Part shown: positions 28,758 through 41,818 of the stretch, in pieces | How positions within the stretch are numbered: the first letter of the stretch is position 1 | How the letters are laid out: every line of letters starts with the position of its first letter | Assembly (NCBI RefSeq): GCF_000321415.2 | Contig: NC_019902.2 | Coordinates: 1,364,001-1,428,000, forward strand | Direction: 5' to 3' | DNA: 64,000 nt | Source: Thioalkalivibrio nitratireducens DSM 14787 | Lineage (GTDB): Bacteria; Pseudomonadota; Gammaproteobacteria; Ectothiorhodospirales; Ectothiorhodospiraceae | The notes under the pieces: model-generated | The model's database searches: none | Told to the model about the DNA's origin: nothing | Seen by the model: only the letters and a program-made list of their open reading frames with translations | Program-made: the position numbers and the translations under genes

Positions 28758-28856
28758 CGGGGATCCTTGGGCTGAAGAGTTCGCGGCTACCGGGTCAAAC
28801 CGGAGGCCGAACCATGTAAGATTCTACCCGTTGTCCCCATCGGACCCTACCCACCC

Positions 28857-31800
28857 GTGCGACTCGCCCGAATAAAACTGGCCGGATTCAAGTCCTTCGT
28901 CGATCCCACTACGCTGATGCTGCCCGGAAACCGCGTCGGCATCGTGGGGCCGAACGGCTGTGGCAAGTCCAACACGATCGATGCCGTGCGCTGGGTGATG
29001 GGCGAATCCTCGGCCAAGCACCTGCGCGGGGATTCGAGCGAGGACGTGATCTTCAACGGGTCCGCTTCGCGCAAGCCCGTGGGACAGGCCAGCATCGAGC
29101 TGTTCTTCGACAACAGCGAGGGCCGGCTCGGCGGGGAGTACAGCAGCTTTGCGGAGATCTCGGTGCGGCGGGCATTGTCCCGAGACGGGCAGTCGAAGTA
29201 CTACCTGAACGGCCAGCGCGCGCGCAAGCGCGATGTGACCGATCTCTTTCTCGGGACCGGGCTGGGTCCGCGCAGCTACGCCATCATCGAGCAGGGAATG
29301 ATTTCGCGGCTGATCGAGGCGCGTCCCGAGGAACTGCGTGTCTATCTCGAGGAGGCGGCCGGCATTTCCAAGTACAAGGAGCGCCGGCGGGAGACCGAGA
29401 ACCGGATCCGGCACACTCGCGAAAACCTCGAGCGGCTCGACGATGTCCGCGAGGAGGTCGAGCGCCAGGCCGGCAAACTGACGCGGCAGGCCGAGATCGC
29501 GGAGAAGTACCAGGAACTGGCCGCGCAGCGGCGCCAGCGCCGTGCCGAACTTTTGCTATTGCGCCTGAAGGCGCTGGAACAGCGGATGGAGACCGAGCGC
29601 CTGCAACTGGTCGAAGCGGAGACGGCGCTGACCGGTCTGCGGGCGCACGTGCAACAGAAAGAAACCGAGACCGAAGGGCTGCGCGTGCGCCGGGCGGAAC
29701 TCGAGCAGGCGCAGCAGGCGGCGCAGGCGGGCTTCTACGACGTGTCGGCTGATGTCTCCCGGCTCGAGCAATCGATCCGCCACGCCGAGGCCGAACTCGA
29801 GCGGGAGGCGCGTGAGCAGGTGCAGCTGGAGGCCCGGGTCCAGGAGTCGGCACGGGCTGAGGAAGCGGCTAGAAGCCGCGTCCAGGAGGCCGAGGCGGCG
29901 ATCGAGGTCCACGACCTGGAGTGCGAGACGGCGGTTGCGGCGCAGGAACTCGCCGAGCAGGCGTCGGAGACCGCCGAAGAGGCCATGCATGCGGCGCGAG
30001 AGGAACGTTCGCAGTGGCACCGGGCAATGGCGGAACCGCAGCAGGCGGCGCAGCTGGCGCGTACCCGAATGGACCACGCCGACCAGCTGCTGCAGCGCGC
30101 CCGGCAACGACGCGAACGCCTGCGGGAGGAACAGGGGCGGCTGCTGTCCACCGAAGGCAGTGCCGATCTCAAACAAGCAGAGCGCGAGCTGGCGGTCGCG
30201 GCACAGGGATACGAGCAGTTGCAGGAACGGCGCGCCGCGCTACGTGACACGCTGTCGGAGCGCCGCTCCGAACTGCAGGAGGAGCAGGAACGCTCCCACG
30301 GTGCCGAGCGCAGGGCGCGGGAGATCGCCGGGCAGCTGGCCTCGCTGAAGATCCTCCCGGGGCTGGATCGGGACGAAGACCGCGAGGCCTTTGCACGCTG
30401 GGCACGGGAGCACGGGATCGATCCCGGGCGCAGGGTTGCGGCGCAGATCGAGGTCGATCCCGGCTGGGAAGCGGCGGTCGAGGTCGTGCTGGGGCAGTGG
30501 TTCGAGGCCGTGCTCGCGTCGCTCGACGAACTGCCACCTGCGCTTCCCGATGCCGCATTCCGGGCACTGGATCCGGCCGTCGATGCCGCGTCGTTCCCGG
30601 CCGACTCGCTCGCAGCCCGGGTCCGCGCCCCCGATGCACTTCGCGCGCTGCTCGCCGCGGTGCAGTGCGCCGAAACGCTGGACGAAGCGTGGGCGCGGCT
30701 CGATGCGGGGGGATCTCCGGGAATGAGCGTCGTGACCCCGCACGGCAGCTGGATCGGCCCGGGGTGGCTTTGTCACCGCACTGTCGACCGACAGGTCGAG
30801 GGCGTGATCGAGCGCCTGCGCCTGGAGCGCAGCCTCGAGCAGGAAGCGGCAGAACTGTGGGCGCAGGGTGAGGCATTCAGCGCGCGCCTCGACGAACTCC
30901 GGGACGTGATCCGCGGCGTCGAGGGGGATCTCGAGCAGACCGAGTCGGGACTTCGCGAAAGCCAGCGCGAGGTCAGCCGCCTCGAAGCGCAGGTGCAGCG
31001 CCTGCGCGAGCGGGCGCAGCAGGCGGACGAGCGGCGTCGGCGCCTGGACCAGGAGATCGCGGAACTCGAGGAAGAGATCGAACGTGCCTCGGTCCAGCGC
31101 GACGAAGCATTGGCCGAACGCAACGAGGCATTGTCCCGGCTGGAGGGTCTCGACCGCGACCGGGAACGGCTGGAACAGCAGGTGGCCGAGGCCGAGCGTC
31201 GCCAGCGGGAGGCCCGGAACGATGCCCAGCAGGCCCGGGATCGTGCGTCCGCGATGCGCCTGGCGGTCCAGGAGGCGCGGCACCGGGTGGCCCTCGAGCA
31301 GGGGCAGGTCGAGCGCCTCGAACAGCAGCGCGCGCAGGACCGCGAGCGGTTGGTGCAGTTGCAGGAGGCGCGCACCGGGCGCCTGGCACCGCTGGACGGC
31401 TGGCGCAACGATCTGCAGCAGCGCCTTGCCCAGCGCCAGGAATCGGAACAGGCGCTGGCAACCGCACGCGCGGCGCTCGATGCCTGCGATGCCGACTTGC
31501 GGCAGCTGGCTGCGGATCTCCGGGAACTCGGCGGACAGGTGGAGCAGGGGCGGGCGGGCTGCGAGGAGCGCAGGCTGCACCTGCGCGAGCTGGGCGTGCA
31601 ACAGGACCAGCTTGCGGGCCAGTTCGGGGAAAGCGGATTCGAGCCGGAGGCGCTGGGCGCGGATCTGCCGGAGGATGCGGCGATTCCCGCCTGGGAAGAG
31701 GCGGTCGCGATCCTGGACCGGAAGATCGAACGCCTGGGTCCGATCAACCTCGCAGCGATCGAAGAGGCACGCAGCCTGGCGGAACGCAGCCGCTATCTCA

Positions 31801-32348
31801 GGGAACAGCACGATGACCTGATCACCGCGCTCGAGACGCTGGAGAGCGCGATGCAGAAGATCGACCGCGAAACCCGGGCGCTGTTCCGGCAGACGTACGA
31901 CCAGGTCAACGAGGGGCTGGGGCAGAAGTTCCGGCGTCTGTTCGGAGGCGGCGAAGCGCGGCTCGAACTCACCGGCGACGACCTCCTCGATACCGGCGTG
32001 GCGATCATGGCTCGCCCACCGGGAAAGCGGCTCTCGACCATCCACTTGATGTCGGGGGGCGAAAAGGCGCTGACCGCAGCTGCGCTCGTGTTCGCGATCT
32101 TCGAACTCAATCCGGCGCCGTTTTGCATGCTCGACGAAGTGGACGCGCCACTGGACGAGGCCAACGTAGGTCGATTCTGTGCGCTCTTGCAGGACATGTC
32201 GGAGCGGATCCAGTTTATCTTCATCACGCACAACAAGACGACGATGGCCATGGCGGAGCAGCTGATCGGCGTCACCATGCATGAACCGGGCGTGTCTCGC
32301 CTGGTCAGCGTGGATATCGATGCCGCGGTGGAACTGGCCGAGGCCTGA
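28857..32348 (+). CDS. smc: Chromosome segregation ATPase SMC
   Basis: 1163 residues from GTG 28857 (RLARIKLAGFKSFVDPTTL). Walker A is GPNGCGKSNTIDAVRWVMGE at about residue 35. Two long coiled coils (about 170-500 and 660-970) flank the hinge at about 510-650. The C-terminal ABC part has the signature LMSGGEKALTAAAL and Walker B CMLDEVDAPLDEAN. SMC acts with ScpA and ScpB, both encoded at 41-42 kb. zipA follows after 21 bases. Confidence 0.97.
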   Translation: MRLARIKLAGFKSFVDPTTLMLPGNRVGIVGPNGCGKSNTIDAVRWVMGESSAKHLRGDSSEDVIFNGSASRKPVGQASIELFFDNSEGRLGGEYSSFAEISVRRALSRDGQSKYYLNGQRARKRDVTDLFLGTGLGPRSYAIIEQGMISRLIEARPEELRVYLEEAAGISKYKERRRETENRIRHTRENLERLDDVREEVERQAGKLTRQAEIAEKYQELAAQRRQRRAELLLLRLKALEQRMETERLQLVEAETALTGLRAHVQQKETETEGLRVRRAELEQAQQAAQAGFYDVSADVSRLEQSIRHAEAELEREAREQVQLEARVQESARAEEAARSRVQEAEAAIEVHDLECETAVAAQELAEQASETAEEAMHAAREERSQWHRAMAEPQQAAQLARTRMDHADQLLQRARQRRERLREEQGRLLSTEGSADLKQAERELAVAAQGYEQLQERRAALRDTLSERRSELQEEQERSHGAERRAREIAGQLASLKILPGLDRDEDREAFARWAREHGIDPGRRVAAQIEVDPGWEAAVEVVLGQWFEAVLASLDELPPALPDAAFRALDPAVDAASFPADSLAARVRAPDALRALLAAVQCAETLDEAWARLDAGGSPGMSVVTPHGSWIGPGWLCHRTVDRQVEGVIERLRLERSLEQEAAELWAQGEAFSARLDELRDVIRGVEGDLEQTESGLRESQREVSRLEAQVQRLRERAQQADERRRRLDQEIAELEEEIERASVQRDEALAERNEALSRLEGLDRDRERLEQQVAEAERRQREARNDAQQARDRASAMRLAVQEARHRVALEQGQVERLEQQRAQDRERLVQLQEARTGRLAPLDGWRNDLQQRLAQRQESEQALATARAALDACDADLRQLAADLRELGGQVEQGRAGCEERRLHLRELGVQQDQLAGQFGESGFEPEALGADLPEDAAIPAWEEAVAILDRKIERLGPINLAAIEEARSLAERSRYLREQHDDLITALETLESAMQKIDRETRALFRQTYDQVNEGLGQKFRRLFGGGEARLELTGDDLLDTGVAIMARPPGKRLSTIHLMSGGEKALTAAALVFAIFELNPAPFCMLDEVDAPLDEANVGRFCALLQDMSERIQFIFITHNKTTMAMAEQLIGVTMHEPGVSRLVSVDIDAAVELAEA

Positions 32349-32369
32349 AGGACACGAGAGGGCTTCCTG

Positions 32370-35470
<3,101 letters not shown>

Positions 35471-35502
35471 CGCGCCCCGGCGATCCGCGTGGGCGGGGCG
35501 CG
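35471..35502. terminator. GC-rich hairpin between convergent ligA and the parvulin gene
   Basis: CGCGCCCC (35471-35478) pairs with GGGGCGCG (35495-35502), followed by GGTTTCCC. It begins at the base after the ligA stop and lies between convergent genes. The T tract is weak. Confidence 0.5.
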
Positions 35503-35516
35503 GGTTTCCCGTAGCG

Positions 35517-36338
35517 CTATTGTGCCGGGCGCTCCGCGAACTCGATCCGCGCTGCGGCCCGGAGTTCGTCCATGTACGTACGCAATGCGCGGCCCTCCAG
35601 GATATCCTCGATCTCGGGGCGTACCTCGTCCAGCGACGGGGGCGCGATTTCACGCATCTCGTGCAGACGGATTACGTGCCAGCCGAACCGGGTCTGCACC
35701 GGTTCCTGCGTGTCATGGCCCGGCTCGAGTGCGGCCACCGCCTGTGCGAACGGAGGAATCATCTCCCGGGGCGTGAACCAGCCGAGGTCTCCGCCGCGTT
35801 CGGACGAGGCATCGATCGAGTGTTCCAACGCGAGCTCGGCAAAATCGGCCCCGTCCTGGAGTTGCGCGATCAGTTCCGCGGCCTCGTCCTCGCTCTCGAC
35901 GAGTATGTGACTGGTGCGATATCCGGTTCGATCCATTGCCGCGACCTGCTGGTCGTACTCGGCCTGGATTTCGGATTCACTGAACTCGATCGACTCGACG
36001 TGGCGCTCGATGACCTGCGACGCGAGCAGGTTGGTCTTGATGCTTTGCAGCAGCATCCGGACGTCGCTTTCCTGGTCGATTCCCTGGGCCACCGCCTGCT
36101 GGCGCAGCAGCTCCAGGTTGATCACCTCGTCTAGCACGTTTTCCATACCCGGCATGTCCGTATTGGCATCGAGCCCGGCATAGGCGAAGACCGTGGCGCG
36201 TGTGATCGGGGTGTCGTTGACGATCGCCACGGTATCGGTGTCCAGGGTGGTGGATTCCGGGGGCGGTTCGGCACGTTCGCAGGCATTCAGCGTAAGCAGC
36301 AGCAATGCGGCGGCAGCCGGGGCAAGGACGGGGGACAT
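35517..36338 (-). CDS. Lipoprotein peptidylprolyl isomerase, parvulin (SurA/PrsA-like) type
   Basis: 273 residues from ATG 36338. The signal peptide ends with a good lipobox (LLTLNAC), so it is probably lipid-anchored in the periplasm. A helical N-terminal chaperone part (about 30-135) precedes the parvulin domain (TSHILVESEDEAAELIAQL, GGDLGWFTPREMIPPFAQAV, GWHVIRLHE). Such proteins assist folding of exported proteins. GGAG lies about 10 bases upstream of the start. Confidence 0.9.
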   Translation of the reverse strand: MSPVLAPAAAALLLLTLNACERAEPPPESTTLDTDTVAIVNDTPITRATVFAYAGLDANTDMPGMENVLDEVINLELLRQQAVAQGIDQESDVRMLLQSIKTNLLASQVIERHVESIEFSESEIQAEYDQQVAAMDRTGYRTSHILVESEDEAAELIAQLQDGADFAELALEHSIDASSERGGDLGWFTPREMIPPFAQAVAALEPGHDTQEPVQTRFGWHVIRLHEMREIAPPSLDEVRPEIEDILEGRALRTYMDELRAAARIEFAERPAQ

Positions 36339-36367
36339 GCGCGGAGATCTCCAGGGTGGGGGCTTCG

Positions 36368-36403
36368 GCACCGTTGGCCGTAACGGCACCGTTGGCCGTA
36401 ACC
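36368..36403. repeat. Two tandem copies of an 18-bp unit
   Basis: GGCACCGTTGGCCGTAAC occurs twice back to back, directly upstream of the parvulin gene start and before the YciI gene end. It is a simple duplication in a short spacer. Confidence 0.7.
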
Positions 36404-36419
36404 ATGACGCCGGCGGGAT

Positions 36420-36719
36420 TCAGGGCAGCACGCGTTTGAAGGGCCGGACGGTTACTTCGCGGTAGACGCCGGCGGCGCGATACGGATCTGCGTCCGCCCA
36501 AGCGCGCGCTTCTTCCAGCGATGGAAACTCGGCCACGATCAGGCTGCCGGTGAAGCCGGCCGGGCCCGGATCGGGTCCGTCGATCGCGGGAAACGGGCCC
36601 GCAAGCAGCAGACGGCCGGCATCACGAAGGGCTTCCAGACGGGCCAGATGTTCCGGGCGGGCTGCAAGCCGCCGTTCCAGGCTGTCGGGGGCATCCTGAC
36701 CGATGATTGTGTAAAGCAT
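36420..36719 (-). CDS. YciI family protein
   Basis: 99 residues from ATG 36719, preceded by CTGGAGAG. The ferredoxin-like YciI fold is recognisable ([66 protein letters not shown]). The conserved His/Asp pair of the family is partly visible ([16 protein letters not shown]). Biochemical function of most members is unknown. It is divergent from the YciO-like gene. Confidence 0.88.
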   Translation of the reverse strand: MLYTIIGQDAPDSLERRLAARPEHLARLEALRDAGRLLLAGPFPAIDGPDPGPAGFTGSLIVAEFPSLEEARAWADADPYRAAGVYREVTVRPFKRVLP

Positions 36720-36856
36720 AGCGGATACTCTCCAGCAATCTGCAGGGGCGGCCGGGTGCGGCCGGGTGCGCGGCATTATACAAGCCTTCGGCATTCCTGC
36801 TGCCCGGGCTTGTGCGGCGCGGTTGCGGCGTGCGGCGGAAAACGGACACCGGCTGG

Positions 36857-36862
36857 TATACT
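36857..36862 (+). promoter_or_regulatory. Probable -10 box (TATACT) of the YciO-like gene
   Basis: TATACT lies 30 bases before the ATG at 36893 in a spacer between divergent genes. No convincing -35 box is seen 16-18 bases upstream. The same TATACT hexamer precedes several other starts in the window (37597, 46322, 58510). Confidence 0.45.
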
Positions 36863-36892
36863 CCTGCGCCGAATACCATCCGATCCCTGTAC

Positions 36893-37510
36893 ATGAACGT
36901 CCTTGCGATACACCCGGAGAATCCCCAGTTGCGGCTGGTACGGCAGGCGGTCGAACGCCTGGAACAGGGGGGCGTGATCGCGCTACCGACCGATGCCTGC
37001 TATGCGCTGGCCTGCATGATCGGAGACAAGTCCGGGGCCGAGCGTATCCGGCGTCTGCGCCAGGTCGACGACAGTCACCACCTGACTCTGCTATGCCGCG
37101 ACCTATCCGAACTGGGGCTGTACGCCAAGGTCGATAACTCGGCGTTCCGCCTGATGAAGGCGCTGACGCCCGGCCCCTACACTTTCATCCTGCCCGCCAC
37201 GCGCGAAGTGCCCCGGCGCCTCCAGCATCCGAAGCGGCGCACCGTTGGTCTGCGCGTGCCCGATAGCCAGGTGGTGCAAGCGCTGCTGGCGGAACTCGGC
37301 GCACCGTTAATGTCGGCGACGCTGCGGCTTCCCGGTGACGCGCATCCGCTCAGCGAACCCTGGGAGATGGCCGAGCGTCTGGGAGCTCAGGTCGATGCGA
37401 TCGTGGACAGCGGGGCCGGAAATCTCGAGGCGACCACGGTGATCGACCTGACCGGCTCGACACCCGAGGTGCTGCGCCAGGGGCTGGGACCCGTCGATTT
37501 TCTCGACTGA
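36893..37510 (+). CDS. YciO/Sua5/YrdC family protein (threonylcarbamoyl-AMP synthase-like)
   Basis: 205 residues from ATG 36893. The YrdC-fold motifs are clear ([78 protein letters not shown]). The length and sequence match the YciO branch more than TsaC. YciO has a related but less understood role in tRNA N6-threonylcarbamoyladenosine chemistry. Confidence 0.88.
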   Translation: MNVLAIHPENPQLRLVRQAVERLEQGGVIALPTDACYALACMIGDKSGAERIRRLRQVDDSHHLTLLCRDLSELGLYAKVDNSAFRLMKALTPGPYTFILPATREVPRRLQHPKRRTVGLRVPDSQVVQALLAELGAPLMSATLRLPGDAHPLSEPWEMAERLGAQVDAIVDSGAGNLEATTVIDLTGSTPEVLRQGLGPVDFLD

Positions 37511-37608
37511 GGCGCAGCTCGGTGTCGACGCGGTCGGGAACGGTAAGACCCCCGGACTTGTCCTGATGGTAATGCCGGGAGGCTGCGCGGGTTGGGTATA
37601 CTCCAGGG

Positions 37609-38280
37609 ATGGAATCTCTGATACAGACCATCGCGATCTGGACCTTGCCCGTGCTTTTCGCGATCACGGTCCACGAGGCGGCGCATGGCTACGTCGCGCG
37701 CGCGCTCGGTGACACGACCGCGGCGATGCTGGGGCGGCTGACGCTCAACCCGCTGAAGCACATCGATCCGGTCGGGACCATCGCAGTTCCGCTGGGCCTG
37801 CTCACGATCAGCAGCCTGACGCCCGGGCCACCGTTCGTCTTCGGGTGGGCCAAGCCCGTTCCGGTCAATACCCGCAACCTCGGCCACCCGCAGCGCGACA
37901 TGGCGGTAGTTGCCGTGGCCGGCCCGCTCGCCAACCTGGCGATGGCGGTCGGCTGGGCACTGGTGATCAAGGTCGGCCTGGCGGTGGACCACGCCTACAG
38001 CCTGGCGCTGGTCTACATGGGGATGGCAGGCATCGCGATCAACGTGCTGCTGATGGTGCTGAATCTGCTCCCGTTGCCGCCGCTGGACGGCGGGCGGGTG
38101 GTGGCGGGTTTCCTGCCAGCGCGCGCTGCCAGCCGGTTCGAACGCATCGAGCCCTACGGGCTGCTGATCGTCCTCGCGCTGCTGGTGACCGGCCTGCTCG
38201 GTACGGTGATTGGGCCGCTGTACTCGTTCTTTATGGATGTCATCGGCGCCGGGGTCGGACTACCCTTCGCGCGGATGTGA
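37609..38280 (+). CDS. Site-2 protease (M50) family membrane metalloprotease
   Basis: 223 residues. The zinc motif HEAAH lies in the first helix (ITVHEAAHGYVARALGD). The second metal site is NLLPLPPLDGGRVVAGFLP, as in compact S2P proteases without PDZ domains. Five or six transmembrane segments are visible. TATACT at about 37597 is very close to the ATG, so either translation starts later or the box is not used. The substrate is unknown. It is followed by the DUF945 gene after 31 bases. Confidence 0.9.
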   Translation: MESLIQTIAIWTLPVLFAITVHEAAHGYVARALGDTTAAMLGRLTLNPLKHIDPVGTIAVPLGLLTISSLTPGPPFVFGWAKPVPVNTRNLGHPQRDMAVVAVAGPLANLAMAVGWALVIKVGLAVDHAYSLALVYMGMAGIAINVLLMVLNLLPLPPLDGGRVVAGFLPARAASRFERIEPYGLLIVLALLVTGLLGTVIGPLYSFFMDVIGAGVGLPFARM

Positions 38281-38311
38281 TCCCACGTCCGCGATTCCTC
38301 GGGAGTTGTTC

Positions 38312-39667
38312 GTGCGCAAGATCCTGATACCGATCCTGTTCCTGGTCGCGGTGGCTGCGGCCTGGCCGGTCTACGTGGGTGTGCAGGTCGAGAACGCGCT
38401 GCGTGAGCCGCAGACGTCGCAGCTGGGCGAATTCCGTGTCCACCACGCAATCCGGACGTACGAGCGCGAGAACTACCGGGCCCGGGCCAGCAGCGTGCTG
38501 CAGTTTCGCCGCGAAGGCACCGACTTCGAATTGGTGCTGGACCACAGGATCCGCCACCGGCTGCTCGGCGCGACGGTGAAGACCCAGCTAGCCGACGGCC
38601 GGGTCGAACAGGGGCTTCCGCCCGTGCTGGAAGATGCCATCGCCCAGGCCGCCCCGCGTGCGGAGACCTGGGTCGGCCTGGGGGGCGGGCTGAGTTCGCG
38701 GCTGTCCAGCCGTCCGTTCCGGCTGAATCTTGGCGCAGACGGCCTCGGGGAGGAGGACGCGCTGCAACTGGAGCTTGCCGCAGGTCAGGGCGGCGTGTCG
38801 TATTCACCGGAACGCCTGCTCTTGAGTTTCGACACAGAGAGCGCTTCCGTGACGGAACAGAAGAAGCGCCTCGACCTGGGACAGTTACACTACGGCCTGC
38901 TGGTGCACCCGGGACCGGATGGCCGCTACGGGCGCCTCCCGGACTATGACCTGAGTTTCGGCGTGGGCAGACTGAGATTCGGCGATGGCAACGTCGAGGT
39001 GCTGGCCGCGGACAAGCTGCAGCTGAGTGCCTGGCAGAATTCGACGCCGCAGCACCTCGACCACGTATTGCGCATGCGCATGGAGCGGCTGCGCTCCGGT
39101 TCCCTGGAACTGATCGCGCTGGAGTCGCATCTGAATGCCCTGCGCTGGCACCGCCCGACCATTCTGCGCCTGCTCGACGATCTGCAGCACCTGCCGCTCG
39201 CGGCTCCGGATCGTTCGGCACAGCGGGGGTTGCTCGTGGGTGCGTTGTTCGAAGGGCTGCAACAGATGATCGCGCACGATCCGGTCGTCTTCGGGGAGCT
39301 GCGGTTGAATACCGAGCCGGAGAAGCGCCTGCGGATGAACCTGGATCTCGGGCTGCGCGGTGATGCGCAGCAACTGGCCACTCGTCCGCTCGAGTCGCTG
39401 GCCGCGAGTCTCGAAATGGAACTGGGGGCGGAACTGATCGATGAAATGAATGCCTGGCTGCAGGACCGCGCGCTGTTGGACGACGCCGAAGTCACCGCGT
39501 TCCGCGACTGGCTCGAACAGGGTACCGAGGAGCAGTGGATCCGGCTGCGCAACGGCATTCTGAGCAGCCGGCTGCAGTTGGAAGGAGGACGACTGATGGT
39601 CAACGGGCGCGACCAGACGGCGCTGCTGCTGGCGCTGGTGTTCGGGGCGGCCGGTGGCATGTTCTAA
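38312..39667 (+). CDS. DUF945 (YdgA-like) family protein
   Basis: 451 residues from GTG 38312 with GGAG 8 bases upstream. An N-terminal signal anchor (KILIPILFLVAVAAAWPVYV) precedes a long beta-rich periplasmic part. YdgA-type features include VENALREPQTSQLGEFRVHH and the C-terminal GRDQTALLLALVFGAAGGMF. Family members are inner-membrane-attached periplasmic proteins of unclear role. It lies 35 bases before trpS. Confidence 0.83.
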   Translation: MRKILIPILFLVAVAAAWPVYVGVQVENALREPQTSQLGEFRVHHAIRTYERENYRARASSVLQFRREGTDFELVLDHRIRHRLLGATVKTQLADGRVEQGLPPVLEDAIAQAAPRAETWVGLGGGLSSRLSSRPFRLNLGADGLGEEDALQLELAAGQGGVSYSPERLLLSFDTESASVTEQKKRLDLGQLHYGLLVHPGPDGRYGRLPDYDLSFGVGRLRFGDGNVEVLAADKLQLSAWQNSTPQHLDHVLRMRMERLRSGSLELIALESHLNALRWHRPTILRLLDDLQHLPLAAPDRSAQRGLLVGALFEGLQQMIAHDPVVFGELRLNTEPEKRLRMNLDLGLRGDAQQLATRPLESLAASLEMELGAELIDEMNAWLQDRALLDDAEVTAFRDWLEQGTEEQWIRLRNGILSSRLQLEGGRLMVNGRDQTALLLALVFGAAGGMF

Positions 39668-39702
39668 TACTCGGTCGTGATTCCATCGCAAAGGGCGTTT
39701 TC

Positions 39703-40920
39703 GTGAGCAATCAGGCTTCGAACCGGCGTGTACTGTCGGGCATGCGTCCCACCGGGCGTTTGCACCTGGGTCACTACCACGGTGTCCTCAAGAACTGGCT
39801 GGAACTGCAGCACAGCTACGAGTGCTTTTTCTTTATCGCCGACTGGCACGCGCTCACCACCCATTACGAGACGCCTCTGGATCTCGGCCAGCACGTGACC
39901 GACATGGTCATCGACTGGCTCGCGGCAGGTGTCAGCCCCAGTGCGGCGACGGTGTTCGTGCAGTCTCGGGTGCCGGAACACGCGGAACTGCACCTGCTGC
40001 TCTCGATGATCACCCCGCTGGGCTGGCTCGAGCGCGTGCCCACCTACAAGGATCAGCAGGAACAGCTGCGCGAGCGGGATCTCGCGACCTACGGCTTTCT
40101 GGGCTACCCGGTGCTGCAGAGCGCGGACGTGCTGGCCTACCGGGCCGGCCTGGTGCCGGTCGGGGAGGATCAGGTCGCCCATCTCGAGGTGACCCGGGAG
40201 ATCGCACGGCGCTTCAATCACCTGTACGGACGCGAACCGGGTTTCGCCGACAAGGCCGAGGCGGCGATCGACAAGATCGGCAAGAAGATGGCCCGGCGCT
40301 ACCGGGACCTGCGCAAGCGCTTCCAGGAGCAGGGCGAGGGGGAGGCACTCGATGTCGCGCGTGCCCTGCTCGAGGGCCAGCAGAACCTGTCGCTCGCCGA
40401 CCGGGAACGCCTGTTCGGCTACCTGGAGGGGGGCGGCAAGATCATTCTGCCCGAGCCGCAGCCGATGTTGACCCCCACCGCGAAGATGCCGGGCCTCGAT
40501 GGTCGCAAGATGTCCAAGAGTTACAATAACGCGATCAGCCTGCGCTCCGAACCGGCACAGGTCGATAGGCAAATCCGGACCATGCCGACCGACCCGGCAC
40601 GGGTGCGGCGCACCGACCCCGGCGACCCGGACAAGTGCCCGGTCTGGGCTCTGCACCAGGTCTATACGCCCGAGGAAACCCGGATTGAACTCGCGCACGG
40701 CTGCCGGACCGCCGGAATCGGCTGCCTTGACTGCAAGCGCCCGCTGATCGAGGGCGTGCTCGCGGAGCTGGCGCCGATTCAGGAACGCGCGCGGGAGTAT
40801 GCCTCGGATCCGGGGCTGGTGCGCAGCATCATCAACGAGGGCTCGGAGGCCGCACGCGAAGAGGCCCGGGAGACGCTCGACGAGGTGCGTCGAGCGATGG
40901 GATTGGATTACCTGCGGTGA
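39703..40920 (+). CDS. trpS: Tryptophanyl-tRNA synthetase
   Basis: 405 residues from GTG 39703. The class I HIGH motif is HLGH (GMRPTGRLHLGHYHGVLKN) and KMSKS is exact (GLDGRKMSKSYNN). Compared with the usual 330 residues there is an insertion of about 65 residues before KMSKS (about 190-255, rich in charged helices, ending KIILPEPQPMLTPTAKMP), seen in some proteobacterial enzymes. It also has CPVWALHQVYTPEET and a GCLDCK motif near the C-terminal domain. scpA follows 67 bases later. Confidence 0.96.
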   Translation: MSNQASNRRVLSGMRPTGRLHLGHYHGVLKNWLELQHSYECFFFIADWHALTTHYETPLDLGQHVTDMVIDWLAAGVSPSAATVFVQSRVPEHAELHLLLSMITPLGWLERVPTYKDQQEQLRERDLATYGFLGYPVLQSADVLAYRAGLVPVGEDQVAHLEVTREIARRFNHLYGREPGFADKAEAAIDKIGKKMARRYRDLRKRFQEQGEGEALDVARALLEGQQNLSLADRERLFGYLEGGGKIILPEPQPMLTPTAKMPGLDGRKMSKSYNNAISLRSEPAQVDRQIRTMPTDPARVRRTDPGDPDKCPVWALHQVYTPEETRIELAHGCRTAGIGCLDCKRPLIEGVLAELAPIQERAREYASDPGLVRSIINEGSEAAREEARETLDEVRRAMGLDYLR

Positions 40921-40987
40921 CACTCCGGGCACACCCCGGCCACGTGGTCCGAACGTCCCCAGGCCGGCGGCGGGGGGCGACCTCTGC

Positions 40988-41818
40988 ATGACCGTCGAGA
41001 TCCTGGAGGATGCCGAGGCGGAGGCCGGCGCCGAATGGGCCTGCCGGGTTAACGGTGAGGCACTGGCCGAGCTGCCCACCGATCTCTACATTCCCCCCGA
41101 TGCGCTGGAGGTCTTCCTCGAATCCTTCGAGGGGCCGCTCGATCTCCTGCTGTACCTGATTCGACGTCAGAATCTGGACGTCCTGGCGATCCCCATCGCC
41201 GAGATCACCCGCCAGTATATGGCCTACATCGAGGTGATGCAGGCATTGCGCCTGGAACTGGCGGGCGAATACCTGGTGATGGCTGCACTGCTGGCCGAGA
41301 TCAAGTCGCGGATGCTGCTGCCCCGGCCCCCGAGTGCGGGGGACGACGACGAGGAGGATCCTCGGCTTGCGCTGATCCGCCAGTTGCAGGAGTACGAGCG
41401 CTTCAAGACTGCGGCGCAGCGGATCGAAGCCCTGCCGCGGATGGAACGCGACTTTTTCCACGCCCGGGCGTCCCGGGATGCGCTGAGCGGACCGCCGGCA
41501 CCGGCGCCCGCGCTCGAGGATCTGCTCGACGCACTGGCCGGCGTGCTGCGCCGAGCCAGCCTCAGCGCGCATCACCAGATCAGCGCCGAGGCGCTGTCGG
41601 TACGCGAACGCATGACGCGCATTCTCGAAGGCCTCGATCATGACGAGTTCGTCGATTTCATCAGCCTGCTGGTGGGCACCGAAGGGCGGCCCGGGGTGGT
41701 GGTCGCGTTTCTCGCGGTGCTGGAACTCAGCAAGGCCGGATTGCTGGAATGGGGGCAGGGCGAGCCGTTCGGGCCGATCCGCGTGCGTCGGCGGCAGGCA
41801 GGAGGCGACGAGGGATGA
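40988..41818 (+). CDS. scpA: Segregation and condensation protein A
   Basis: 276 residues from ATG 40988. The kleisin family N-terminal helix motif (FLESFEGPLDLLLYLIRRQN) and ITRQYMAYIEVMQALRLELA with LLAEIKSRMLLPRP are typical. The C-terminal winged helix ends FLAVLELSKAGLLEWGQGE. It bridges the SMC heads. The stop overlaps the scpB start (ATGA), so the two are translationally coupled. Confidence 0.96.
   Translation: MTVEILEDAEAEAGAEWACRVNGEALAELPTDLYIPPDALEVFLESFEGPLDLLLYLIRRQNLDVLAIPIAEITRQYMAYIEVMQALRLELAGEYLVMAALLAEIKSRMLLPRPPSAGDDDEEDPRLALIRQLQEYERFKTAAQRIEALPRMERDFFHARASRDALSGPPAPAPALEDLLDALAGVLRRASLSAHHQISAEALSVRERMTRILEGLDHDEFVDFISLLVGTEGRPGVVVAFLAVLELSKAGLLEWGQGEPFGPIRVRRRQAGGDEG

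Noticed and set aside
36857-37602. Recurrent TATACT hexamers as confirmed promoters
   Set aside because: The hexamer is a good -10 match before several genes, but the expected -35 boxes are absent or poor. Only the YciO-like case is listed, at low confidence.
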